A DNA stretch of 5,608 bases from Victivallales bacterium (GTDB taxonomy: Bacteria; Verrucomicrobiota; Lentisphaeria; Oligosphaerales; Oligosphaeraceae). The DNA lies in assembly GCA_017963875.1 (NCBI GenBank), contig JAGCTA010000342.1, forward strand, positions 1 to 5,608, written 5' to 3'. Shown here one piece after another: positions 1 through 5,608 of this stretch. The notes under the pieces were generated by a model that made no database searches, was not told the origin of the DNA, and worked only from the letters and a program-made list of their open reading frames with translations. Both the position numbers and the translations under genes were made by a program. The number at the start of each line of letters is the position of its first letter. Positions within the stretch are counted from its first letter, which is position 1.

Positions 1-150
1 AAGAAGGTCTTAAGAAACATGGTGAATCTCCTGAAGAAAGTTTATGATAAAAAACGAACAGTAACAACGCTTACAATATACAAGAGTTTGGCCTCTAGTC
101 AACAAACCATGGAGATTTCAAAGCGTTCCATTTTCTTGATTAGCCATTAG
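1..150 (+). other. Possible 3' end of an upstream gene (unidentified)
   Basis: Frame 1 is open from the window edge to TAG at 148-150 (49 codons). Its translation is rich in Lys, Ser and Thr and contains an internal ATG at 19. Frame 3 is also open from the edge and ends at TGA 45-47 after 14 codons, with a charged tail ending in Pro-Glu-Glu-Ser-Leu that looks like an ordinary protein C-terminus. Frame 2 stops at once. I cannot decide which of the two open frames, if either, is translated, and neither matches a family I recognise. The region is visibly AT-rich, so short open stretches carry little weight. Confidence 0.25.
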
Positions 151-200
151 ACATTTTTCGATTATATATTATATTTTTAGTATAAATCATATAGTTTCAC
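136..200 (+). promoter_or_regulatory. AT-rich probable promoter region of the AlbA_2 regulator gene
   Basis: This stretch lies directly before the regulator gene and is almost pure A/T between about 151 and 193. It contains TATATT at 165-170 and again at 170-175, and TATAAA at 181-186, any of which could serve as a -10 element. TTGATT at 136-141 resembles a -35 element but is 23 bp from the first TATATT, too far for a standard sigma-70 spacing. No single hexamer pair fits well, so the call rests on position and composition only. Confidence 0.25.
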
Positions 201-206
201 ATGCAC

Positions 207-211
207 GGAGG
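207..211 (+). promoter_or_regulatory. Shine-Dalgarno GGAGG that sets the start of the regulator gene
   Basis: GGAGG lies 7 nt before the ATG at 219-221, ideal ribosome spacing. An earlier in-frame ATG at 201 would put this site inside the coding region and has no purine-rich site of its own. The start at 219 is therefore preferred. Confidence 0.75.
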
Positions 212-218
212 AAGAAAG

Positions 219-1958
219 ATGACGTATGAAACTATTGTCTATGGTGAATCAAAAAATACAGAGTTCAAGGAAATGCTTCCGAACAACTCCGAGAAATACA
301 CAAAAACGGTCATCGCCTATGCCAATTCCCAGGGAGGCAAACTGATTTTTGGCGTGATAGATGAAACAAGGGAGATTGTCGGCATAGATGAGTCGATTCT
401 CTTCCATACAATGGACAGTATCGCCAATGCGATATCTGATTGTTGCGAGCCACAAATCGTGCCTGATATTGAGCCTTGCATGATTAATGGAAAAACTGTT
501 GTCGTCGTTACAGTTTCTCCAGAGCCACACAGACCCTACTACCTGAAATCCAAAGGCAAAGAACGCGGCACTTACATTCGTGTCGGAGGAACCACACGCG
601 CCGCGTCCCTTGAGAAAATCAAGGAACTGGAAATGGAAGGGGCCAGAATCTCATGGGACGAACTGACCTGCGTCGGTTTTCCAGTCTCGGAGAAAGCCAT
701 TGAGAAACTCTGCCGTGACATGAACCGCTATCGCAAGGAAATGCAGAAGCGGAAAGAACTGAAAAACAAACTACCCAAGGTTACAAAAACAAATCTTGAA
801 GACTGGAACTTACTGAAGAAAACAGCAGACGGATATCTTGCATCCAATGCCTTTGCTCTGCTGACATCGTCCTTCTTCCCCTTTGCAAAAACTCAATGCG
901 CTGTTTTTAAGGGAACAGACCGTGCCTTTTTTCTAGACAAGAGAGAATATATCGGACCAATCTACAAGCAGATTGATGAGGCGGAAGATTTTGTCCTGCG
1001 GAATATTCGGCTTGGAGTCCAAATTGATGGACTGATTAGGCATGAAACCTATGAACTTCCGCCAGAGGCGATTCGTGAAATGATTGTCAACGCACATTGT
1101 CACCGCAATATGACAGACGAGTCATGTGTTCAAGTGGCGATTTTCGATGACCGTCTGGAAGTAACATCCCCAGGAGGACTCTATAATGGCCTGACATTTG
1201 AGGAGGCCATGCACGGACATTCAAAACTCAGAAACAGAACCATTGCAAACGTTTTTAACCAAATGGGACTGATTGAGGCCTGGGGAACTGGGCTTCAAAG
1301 AATTCGGGATGCCGCAACAGAATACGGATTGCTCAAGCCAGAATTTATCGAAATGCCAGATATGTTTCGAGTAAATTTATACCGAAAATCACTGCTTCCA
1401 GGCTCAAAATTGCTCTATTCTAATTTGGGAACGAGTACTATTAAGATAACAAATACAACAAACACTGACTCTAGCACTGAGAAAGATTTGAAGGATGAGG
1501 CTATAAATGAGGGAGTAAGTCAAAAGAATGAGGGAGTAAATCACAATTTGGACCATAAGAGTCATGAAAATGAGGGAGTAAATCAAAAGAATGAGGGAAT
1601 AAATCAAAATTTGGACCATAAGAGTCATGAAGATGAGCCTATAAACGGATATGTATATGAACCTGTCAATACAGCAGCACATTCGGTTAATGAGGGAGTA
1701 AATTCTCTATTTCTTCATAATATTCTAAAAAAAGAGGAAGCAAATGATGGAGTAAATAGAAAGAGTGAGGGAGTAAATGAGGTTTATGTTGTCATTTGTG
1801 AGAATCCTGGAATCAGGACACCGAGAATCGTTGGCATCGTTGGAAAAAGCCGTGCAACAATTGAGCGTGCGATTGCCGAATTGAAATCAATGCAGAAAAT
1901 CGAGTTCAGAGGCGCACCAAAGAATGGTGGCTACTACATGATAATGAAAAGCAAATAA
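219..1958 (+). CDS. AlbA_2 (Schlafen-like) / RecG-C-terminal-like / winged-helix DNA-binding protein
   Basis: This 579-residue cytosolic protein belongs to the large family annotated as RecG-like or AlbA_2 ATP-binding transcriptional regulators. The N-terminal AlbA_2 domain covers roughly residues 5-130. It shows E15-F16-K17, the A-N-S-Q-G-G run at 35-40 followed by an I-F-G-V strand, and Y-I-R-V-G at 119-123. The middle domain (about 260-390) resembles HATPase_c_4, with N291-A-H-C-H295-R296, S317-P-G-G320 and W355-G-T-G358. Residues about 428-525 form a low-complexity linker with seven Asn-Glu-Gly-Val-Asn-like motifs. Residues about 523-579 form a winged helix in which an N-P-G-I start, an S-R-A-T-I-E-R recognition-helix-like segment and a G-G-Y-Y wing are visible. 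Such proteins are thought to bind DNA and regulate transcription; the target here is unknown. The start at 219 is chosen for its strong GGAGG site. The next gene lies 107 bp downstream on the same strand. The linker is more AT-rich than the rest of the gene. Helicase activity should not be assumed, because no helicase motor motifs are present. Confidence 0.9.
   Translation: MTYETIVYGESKNTEFKEMLPNNSEKYTKTVIAYANSQGGKLIFGVIDETREIVGIDESILFHTMDSIANAISDCCEPQIVPDIEPCMINGKTVVVVTVSPEPHRPYYLKSKGKERGTYIRVGGTTRAASLEKIKELEMEGARISWDELTCVGFPVSEKAIEKLCRDMNRYRKEMQKRKELKNKLPKVTKTNLEDWNLLKKTADGYLASNAFALLTSSFFPFAKTQCAVFKGTDRAFFLDKREYIGPIYKQIDEAEDFVLRNIRLGVQIDGLIRHETYELPPEAIREMIVNAHCHRNMTDESCVQVAIFDDRLEVTSPGGLYNGLTFEEAMHGHSKLRNRTIANVFNQMGLIEAWGTGLQRIRDAATEYGLLKPEFIEMPDMFRVNLYRKSLLPGSKLLYSNLGTSTIKITNTTNTDSSTEKDLKDEAINEGVSQKNEGVNHNLDHKSHENEGVNQKNEGINQNLDHKSHEDEPINGYVYEPVNTAAHSVNEGVNSLFLHNILKKEEANDGVNRKSEGVNEVYVVICENPGIRTPRIVGIVGKSRATIERAIAELKSMQKIEFRGAPKNGGYYMIMKSK
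1506..1631 (+). repeat. Two 63-bp in-frame tandem repeats in the regulator linker
   Basis: Unit 1 is 1506-1568 and unit 2 is 1569-1631, directly adjacent, each 21 codons long and differing at 3 of 63 bases. Each unit is three 21-bp blocks: two related blocks starting Asn-Glu-Gly-Val/Ile, then a block encoding Leu-Asp-His-Lys-Ser-His-Glu. The flanks also match each other: gatgaggctataaa at 1494-1507 and gatgagcctataaa at 1632-1645. The duplicated array may therefore once have been longer. Further single copies of the Asn-Glu-Gly-Val-Asn block begin at 1689, 1743 and 1764. Confidence 0.95.
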
Positions 1959-1968
1959 GTATCAAAAG

Positions 1969-1992
1969 GGGGCGTTCTAGTAAAGAACCCTC
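1969..1992 (+). terminator. Weak hairpin after the regulator gene
   Basis: GTTCT at 1974-1978 pairs with AGAAC at 1984-1988 across a 5-nt loop. After a bulged C at 1973, GGGG at 1969-1972 can pair with CCTC at 1989-1992, with one G-U pair. The hairpin begins 10 nt after the stop codon, a suitable position. No T-tract follows, so efficient intrinsic termination is doubtful and read-through into the next gene is possible. Confidence 0.3.
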
Positions 1993-2048
1993 TATCAATG
2001 CTCTGAGTTCGCTCCATGCATGTTCATCATAACTGGAAGTTTTCATCC

Positions 2049-2069
2049 ATGAGGAATACTTTGTCATGA
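2049..2069 (+). CDS. Possible 6-codon leader ORF coupled to the PHP-like gene
   Basis: An ATG at 2049 opens a frame encoding Met-Arg-Asn-Thr-Leu-Ser and ends at TGA 2067-2069. The stop overlaps the ATG of the next gene as ATGA. GGAAG at 2035-2039 lies 9 nt before this ATG, an acceptable ribosome site. The downstream gene has its own GAGG at 2051-2054, but that site is 11 nt from its ATG, a long spacing. The arrangement would suit translational coupling. With so few codons it may equally be chance. Confidence 0.25.
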   Translation: MRNTLS

Positions 2070-3178
2070 AACGCAATCCCAATCCCTACAAAGGCGTCGA
2101 ATGGAAGACACAGCCGCGCATCGAAGGTTGCACGCATGTCCATTGCACTACCCCAGAGGCCTTCAATGCTCTGCTTGAACAGGGTCTTAGGTTCGCCACG
2201 CTGTCAAATTACTATCCTTCAGCACCGTATTGGCCGATTCAATCCATCAAGAAACACACCTTCGACCTCGGTCAGGATTCGTATATACGCAATGGAGAAG
2301 TTGTCCATGAGCGTCTTGATTTTAAGGAAGAGTTGGCCAGATGGAGAGAAGATTCCTCCATGCTTCCAGAATCCGAGGGAGACAATCTGTTTCCGACTCC
2401 GCCCAAAGGTTTCATGGAGGCCCCCAATGCGGAACACCACTGGTTCTCAGACTACAATGTCTATCTTCACATCACCGCTCCTGGCTGTTCATTGACGACA
2501 GGACGGACACAAAAGGTTCCTCAACTTGACTCCCACGGTATCCGTCTGGGAATGCCAATGCCGTGGCGCAAAGGCTTCGCGGCCTTGCTTGATACCCTTG
2601 TCTGCCCTGACGGTGGAGGCATCATCATCAACCATCCGCACTGGTCCCATCTGCCCCATCATTTCCTTTGCGAACTCCTTGATTTCGACGAAAGGGTCCT
2701 GGGCATGGAAATCTACAATGCAGGTTGCGCTCTGAGTTATACTGCGCCAGCAGAAAGCCAATGGGACGAGGTGCTTGGAACAGGCAGACAATGCTTCGGC
2801 TTCTGCGTCCAGGACCATCTCCCCAGTGATACTTTGCGCTGGATGGGGCACTCTGTGCTCCTCCCTGAGGAACTTACTCCAGAATCGTGCCTCAAAGCCT
2901 ACCGCCAGGGACGATTCTACGGGCGCATCCTAGGGCATGGACTTGATTTTGAATACATCCATTTCGATGGACAAACCCTTGACGTTCGCTGTGACGACAC
3001 TGCGGTCCTGCTCCTTATCAGCCACCAGGGAGTTGTCAAGGAAGTCTGGAACAGTCGCGACCTCCATTATGAACTCCGCAACGACGATGAACGGCGTGAG
3101 CATGTGTTCTTCAGAGTGACGGCGTCAAATTCCAAGACACATGAAAAACTCTACACCCAGCCATTTATGCTGATATGA
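2066..3178 (+). CDS. PHP-superfamily metal-dependent phosphoesterase-like protein
   Basis: This 370-residue protein has no signal peptide or membrane segment, so it is probably cytosolic. It shows the order of motifs seen in stand-alone PHP-domain proteins: H24-V-H26 near the N-terminus, N189-H190-P191-H192-W193 after a buried G-G-G-I-I-I strand, and E215-I-Y-N218. W233-D-E-V-L then follows, with D250-H251 at the end of the strand F-G-F-C-V-Q. PHP enzymes bind two or three metal ions through such His and Asp residues and hydrolyse phosphoesters. Residues from about 260 look like the accessory C-terminal region of PHP relatives: a Leu-Lys-Ala-Tyr-Arg-Gln-Gly-Arg-Phe-Tyr helix, then a beta-rich domain with a Thr-Gln-Pro near the end. 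The first motif ends in Cys-Thr-Thr and the last is Gln-Asp-His rather than Asp-x-His, so activity and substrate are uncertain. The start is the first ATG in frame after several open codons, with GAGG 11 nt upstream. The gene follows the AlbA_2 regulator by 107 bp and could be co-transcribed with it. Confidence 0.75.
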   Translation: MKRNPNPYKGVEWKTQPRIEGCTHVHCTTPEAFNALLEQGLRFATLSNYYPSAPYWPIQSIKKHTFDLGQDSYIRNGEVVHERLDFKEELARWREDSSMLPESEGDNLFPTPPKGFMEAPNAEHHWFSDYNVYLHITAPGCSLTTGRTQKVPQLDSHGIRLGMPMPWRKGFAALLDTLVCPDGGGIIINHPHWSHLPHHFLCELLDFDERVLGMEIYNAGCALSYTAPAESQWDEVLGTGRQCFGFCVQDHLPSDTLRWMGHSVLLPEELTPESCLKAYRQGRFYGRILGHGLDFEYIHFDGQTLDVRCDDTAVLLLISHQGVVKEVWNSRDLHYELRNDDERREHVFFRVTASNSKTHEKLYTQPFMLI

Positions 3179-3224
3179 GAGTCGCCAACTGCAAGGAAGG
3201 CGCCAAAGCAAAATAAGGCCATAG

Positions 3225-3321
3225 CAGAAATGACATTTCCCCCGCGGACCCTAGAGATGCGCGGGCTCTGCCCCGCGTCAGATAATCTGGTCACGAGGGA
3301 AATGTCTCTGTGCGTTTTTTT
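3225..3321 (+). terminator. Long inverted repeat with T-tract between the convergent genes
   Basis: GACATTTCCC at 3232-3241 pairs perfectly with GGGAAATGTC at 3297-3306. Outside it, CAGA at 3225-3228 pairs with TCTG at 3307-3310, leaving a 3-nt bulge on the left. Four bases later comes a run of seven T at 3315-3321, so on the plus strand this can end transcripts of the PHP-like gene. An inner hairpin, CGCGGG 3260-3265 with CCCGCG 3272-3277, sits inside the loop. On the minus strand the same stem follows the hydrolase-like gene, but only a weak T-rich run follows it. The large loop is unusual for a simple terminator, so this may also be a dispersed palindromic repeat. Confidence 0.5.
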
Positions 3322-4648
3322 ACCCCTCCTGGGTGGCGCGCCACTCCCAATAGAAACTGTTGAGGAATGTGGCGAGCCATTGCCAGCGCCTCATGACCTC
3401 GTAATCCTTGCCCGCAAACTCTCCGATTATCTTTCCGATTTTGGTAACTTGCGCTGGAATGCTATTCGGATGATAGGGGTATTTCCATAAATTAAGATAT
3501 AAGTCAGCATATTCCTTGCTACCGAGGAGAGGAGTCATCACATCCGTGACAAAATTGTCGACGGTGGCGAATGGTGCATCCGCAAAATACTGGAACGCAA
3601 GATAGTTGAACTCGTCGTTCGCATTGAATGGAGAACTCTCGCCGAACATGGAGACACCTTGCAAACCAGATTCGTAGGAGAGTTTGCACTGTCGGCGGAT
3701 GCGGTCAATGCACAGCCGATGGCGTCCTGACAGCCACTGCGTCCCCGAATGAGCACGCATGATATGGCGGAATTTGGTGAGCGACGCAGGCAGATGGTCC
3801 TGACTGCTCCACTGGCCTGAATCAAGGCGCGCATCGCACCACCATTGGAAGAATGTCTTTTCAGGCATCGCAAGAAGATTCTGGAGGTCTGCCGACGGCT
3901 CGGAGTCATAGAACATCTTACAGGCCTTGTCCAGAAAATGATGATAGGTTTCGCAGATAACCCAGGCATCAGGCGACTGGCTCCAGACTGCATTCGCCGC
4001 CTGCGGATATATGTTCAGCATGTCGACAACCGACATCAACTCGTTCGCGTCACGTTGAGCACGACGCTCCTGGCAGCGCGGGCATTTGCATGTGCCGTAG
4101 TCTCCTGACTCCATCTGTATGCCGCCAAGTTCAGGGATTTCATGGAAAACCCATTCCAGCGAATCAAGAACGAACTGATTGAGTTTGGGATTCGACGGAC
4201 AGCCTTGCGGCTCTGTCTTGACACCAATTGGGCTCTTGTGTTCCATCCATAGCGGCTTGCCGTCGGCATCCTGCCCCATGCAGTCTGGATTGTCCCGCAG
4301 GAAATTGTCGAGGCTCCACTTGCTCGTGCCTTCATAATAGATGCCGCCGTAGGCGTAAAGCCCTGCAATCATATAGATTCGGACGCCGCGTTCATTGGCG
4401 TAGGTGCAGAGTTTCCTGACTGCGTCAACGCCGCCGTGCCTGTCGCGCAGCAGCCCGACGATACCGACGGCATCCATGCCATGTGCCTTGCACCAGTCAA
4501 CCACGCGCTTGTAGTCTCTGACAAACGTCTCCGAGGGTTTCGTGTAGGGATTGGCGACGCCGCAGTTCTGCGCCCCCGTCTGGTTCAGAACCCAGTTCGT
4601 GCTATGGTCCCAGGACCAGAATATCTTGTAATTCAATCGCTTGTCCAT
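3320..4648 (-). CDS. TIM-barrel glycoside-hydrolase-like protein of unassigned family
   Basis: The gene encodes 442 residues with no evident signal peptide, so it is probably cytosolic. I recognise the general pattern from uncharacterised proteins of Lentisphaerota and Planctomycetota, but cannot name a CAZy family. The N-terminus carries F-W-S-W-D-H-S-T-N-W (10-19), then alternating helix and strand segments such as L-L-R-D-R-H-G-G (66-73) and A-Y-G-G (99-102), consistent with a TIM barrel. G-G-I-Q-M-E180-S-G-D183-Y-G ends a beta strand and is followed by C187-x-C189-x2-C192. A second acidic site is F-G-E337-S-S-P-F-N, followed by N-Y-L-A-F. E180 and E337 are plausible catalytic acids, by analogy with retaining hydrolases only. 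The start is ATG at 4648 with GGAG 11 nt upstream; a TTG 39 bases earlier in frame is less likely. It lies 35 bp downstream of the ATPase gene on the same strand and probably shares its transcript. The substrate is unknown. Confidence 0.65.
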   Translation of the reverse strand: MDKRLNYKIFWSWDHSTNWVLNQTGAQNCGVANPYTKPSETFVRDYKRVVDWCKAHGMDAVGIVGLLRDRHGGVDAVRKLCTYANERGVRIYMIAGLYAYGGIYYEGTSKWSLDNFLRDNPDCMGQDADGKPLWMEHKSPIGVKTEPQGCPSNPKLNQFVLDSLEWVFHEIPELGGIQMESGDYGTCKCPRCQERRAQRDANELMSVVDMLNIYPQAANAVWSQSPDAWVICETYHHFLDKACKMFYDSEPSADLQNLLAMPEKTFFQWWCDARLDSGQWSSQDHLPASLTKFRHIMRAHSGTQWLSGRHRLCIDRIRRQCKLSYESGLQGVSMFGESSPFNANDEFNYLAFQYFADAPFATVDNFVTDVMTPLLGSKEYADLYLNLWKYPYHPNSIPAQVTKIGKIIGEFAGKDYEVMRRWQWLATFLNSFYWEWRATQEG

Positions 4649-4659
4649 GTTCTTTTTTA

Positions 4660-4663
4660 CTCC
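4660..4663 (-). promoter_or_regulatory. Shine-Dalgarno GGAG favouring the internal ATG start of the hydrolase-like gene
   Basis: On the minus strand GGAG is followed 11 nt later by ATG at 4648-4646, with an A-rich spacer. The upstream in-frame TTG at 4687-4685 overlaps the TGA stop of the ATPase gene (TTGA). It would add 13 residues before the conserved-looking Phe-Trp-Ser-Trp region. The ATG is preferred, although the site spacing is somewhat long and coupled initiation at TTG cannot be excluded. Confidence 0.5.
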
Positions 4664-4683
4664 ATGAAGTTGTGATAATATGC

Positions 4684-5608
4684 TCAAATAAAAAGCTCAT
4701 CAAGAGTGATGACGTTCTGAATGATATTGGAATAGCTGTTATTGACCAACCCGTTGGAAGCAATCATGGTCAAATGGACGGCTTTTCGTGGAGAGGCTTC
4801 CTCGATGAATGTCTCAAGTTTGTTCTGGAGAATATCGCTGTAGGCGCGGTCGATGGCAAATGCCTTGCGCGTAAACTTGATTTCACACAGATTGATGATG
4901 TTGTCCTGTCGGTCTATGACCAAGTCAATCTGGGTGCCTTTGCGGTCCTTTTCATTGTATTGCCATGCGTAGCAATTGCACGTGACTCCCCAAATGCCAA
5001 GGGCCCTTTGTATTTGGTCAATATGCTGCAGGCAAAGGCGCTCAAAGGCAAGCCCTGCCCATGCCACGTGCATTGGCGAATTGAGTGAAGTCGTCCAAAA
5101 ATGCGCGTCATTCGTACGATTGTTTGCCATGAACTGATAATGGAACAACGTGAAATTGTCCGACAACTGGAAAAACTGCTGGCTTTTGTTGCGTCCAGGC
5201 TGTGAAAAACGGCGGACAAAACCACATTCCTCCAGTTCTTCAAGTGATTGTGTAAGGCCGCCATTGCTTTTCAGCCTTGCGTCCTCTATGATTTCATTGC
5301 GTGTCCGACCGCCGCGGTGTTTTCCAAGGCATTCAAGAATGGCAATGTGCTGCCCCTCCATTTTGAAAAGAGACGAGAACAACTCGTGATATTCATGGTG
5401 CAGTTCGCCATCGGGATTGAAGAATAGCTCATCGATGTTCTTGGCAAGACTCAACCCGCGCTGGAGACGACTCCAATAAAAAGGTATTCCCCCCATGACC
5501 ATATAGCATTCAGCTATATCCCGATCTGTAAATCGAAGGCCTTTTTCTTCTGCAAAGTCCTTGCATTCCCCTAATATAAAGGGACAGATGGGAAGACGCA
5601 GCGTGACG
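4684..5608 (-). CDS. AAA+ ATPase with DUF234 PD-(D/E)XK-like C-terminus, 5'-truncated by the window edge
   Basis: The frame stays open through the right edge, so the ATG at 5502 is internal; 307 residues are visible. The visible part matches the C-terminal half of the ATPase_2/DUF234 family, common in anaerobic bacteria and archaea; members run to about 450-500 residues. Visible residues 30-50 hold an I-A-E-C-Y-M-V-M-G-G-I-P-F-Y-W segment typical of the lid that follows the P-loop domain. Residues about 89-134 form a winged-helix-like segment. Further on come Gly-Thr-Gln-Ile-Asp-Leu-Val-Ile-Asp (visible 224-232) and Cys-Glu-Ile-Lys-Phe (visible 241-245), giving the D...E-x-K pattern of a PD-(D/E)XK nuclease-like fold. 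The Walker A and B motifs would be in the missing N-terminal part, beyond 5608. The biological role of this family is poorly defined; nucleic-acid-linked functions have been suggested from the fold. The gene is followed after 35 bp by the hydrolase-like gene with no terminator between. Confidence 0.88.
   Translation of the reverse strand, partial: VTLRLPICPFILGECKDFAEEKGLRFTDRDIAECYMVMGGIPFYWSRLQRGLSLAKNIDELFFNPDGELHHEYHELFSSLFKMEGQHIAILECLGKHRGGRTRNEIIEDARLKSNGGLTQSLEELEECGFVRRFSQPGRNKSQQFFQLSDNFTLFHYQFMANNRTNDAHFWTTSLNSPMHVAWAGLAFERLCLQHIDQIQRALGIWGVTCNCYAWQYNEKDRKGTQIDLVIDRQDNIINLCEIKFTRKAFAIDRAYSDILQNKLETFIEEASPRKAVHLTMIASNGLVNNSYSNIIQNVITLDELFI

Noticed and set aside
1404..1682. Minus-strand open frame of 92 codons opposite the regulator linker
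   Set aside because: It is the antisense of the repeat region; its Ile/Tyr/Leu-rich repeat arises from the tandem DNA repeats, and no ribosome site supports it.
219..1958. Reading the regulator as a RecG helicase or as part of a phage-defence Schlafen system
   Set aside because: No helicase motor motifs are present and no defence partner is beside it; the domain order fits the widespread AlbA_2 regulator family.
3334..3343. Perfect 10-bp palindrome TGGCGCGCCA at the 3' end of the hydrolase-like gene
   Set aside because: It lies in the coding sequence for Trp-Arg-Ala-Thr, has no loop for an RNA hairpin and no T-tract; a chance palindrome is the simplest reading.
3230..3490. Plus-strand open frame of 86 codons over the inverted repeat and the end of the hydrolase-like gene
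   Set aside because: It begins inside the palindromic element and then runs antisense to a well-supported gene; its translation has no recognisable family.
4672..5088. Plus-strand open frame of 138 codons opposite the ATPase gene
   Set aside because: It is antisense to the conserved D...E-x-K region of the ATPase gene, whose translation matches a known family.

Overview
The window carries four protein genes of bacterial type and several short non-coding signals. I recognise no RNA gene, insertion sequence or CRISPR array. The PHP-like protein and the TIM-barrel hydrolase-like protein resemble families I associate with the Lentisphaerota/Victivallales and neighbouring Planctomycetota, Kiritimatiellota and Verrucomicrobiota. 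The AlbA_2 regulator and the DUF234-type ATPase are common in anaerobic gut bacteria. A Victivallales-like host is therefore a reasonable guess, but only an inference.

Layout: bases 1-200 are AT-rich, with at most the last codons of an unidentified upstream gene and a probable promoter area. Two plus-strand genes follow. The first (219-1958) is an AlbA_2 (Schlafen-like) / RecG-C-terminal-like / winged-helix regulator with a striking repeat linker. The second (2066-3178) is a PHP-superfamily metallohydrolase-like protein, preceded by a possible 6-codon leader ORF whose stop overlaps its start. Two minus-strand genes come in from the right. One is a 5'-truncated AAA+ ATPase with a DUF234 PD-(D/E)XK-like C-terminus (4684 to beyond 5608). 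Just downstream of it, 35 bp away, lies a 442-residue glycoside-hydrolase-like protein (3320-4648). The pairs converge on a 141-bp spacer holding a long inverted repeat with an inner GC-rich hairpin and a T-tract, the best terminator candidate here.

Functionally the plus-strand pair combines a probable DNA-binding regulator with a metal-dependent phosphoesterase-like enzyme. The minus-strand pair combines an ATPase/nuclease-like protein with a carbohydrate-type enzyme. Nothing shows that the four form one pathway, and I do not see a convincing complete new system. The most notable items are the in-frame 63-bp tandem duplication in the regulator linker, the nested inverted-repeat element between the convergent genes, the unassigned hydrolase-like family with a Cys-x-Cys-x2-Cys motif beside a candidate catalytic Glu, and the ATGA-coupled leader ORF.
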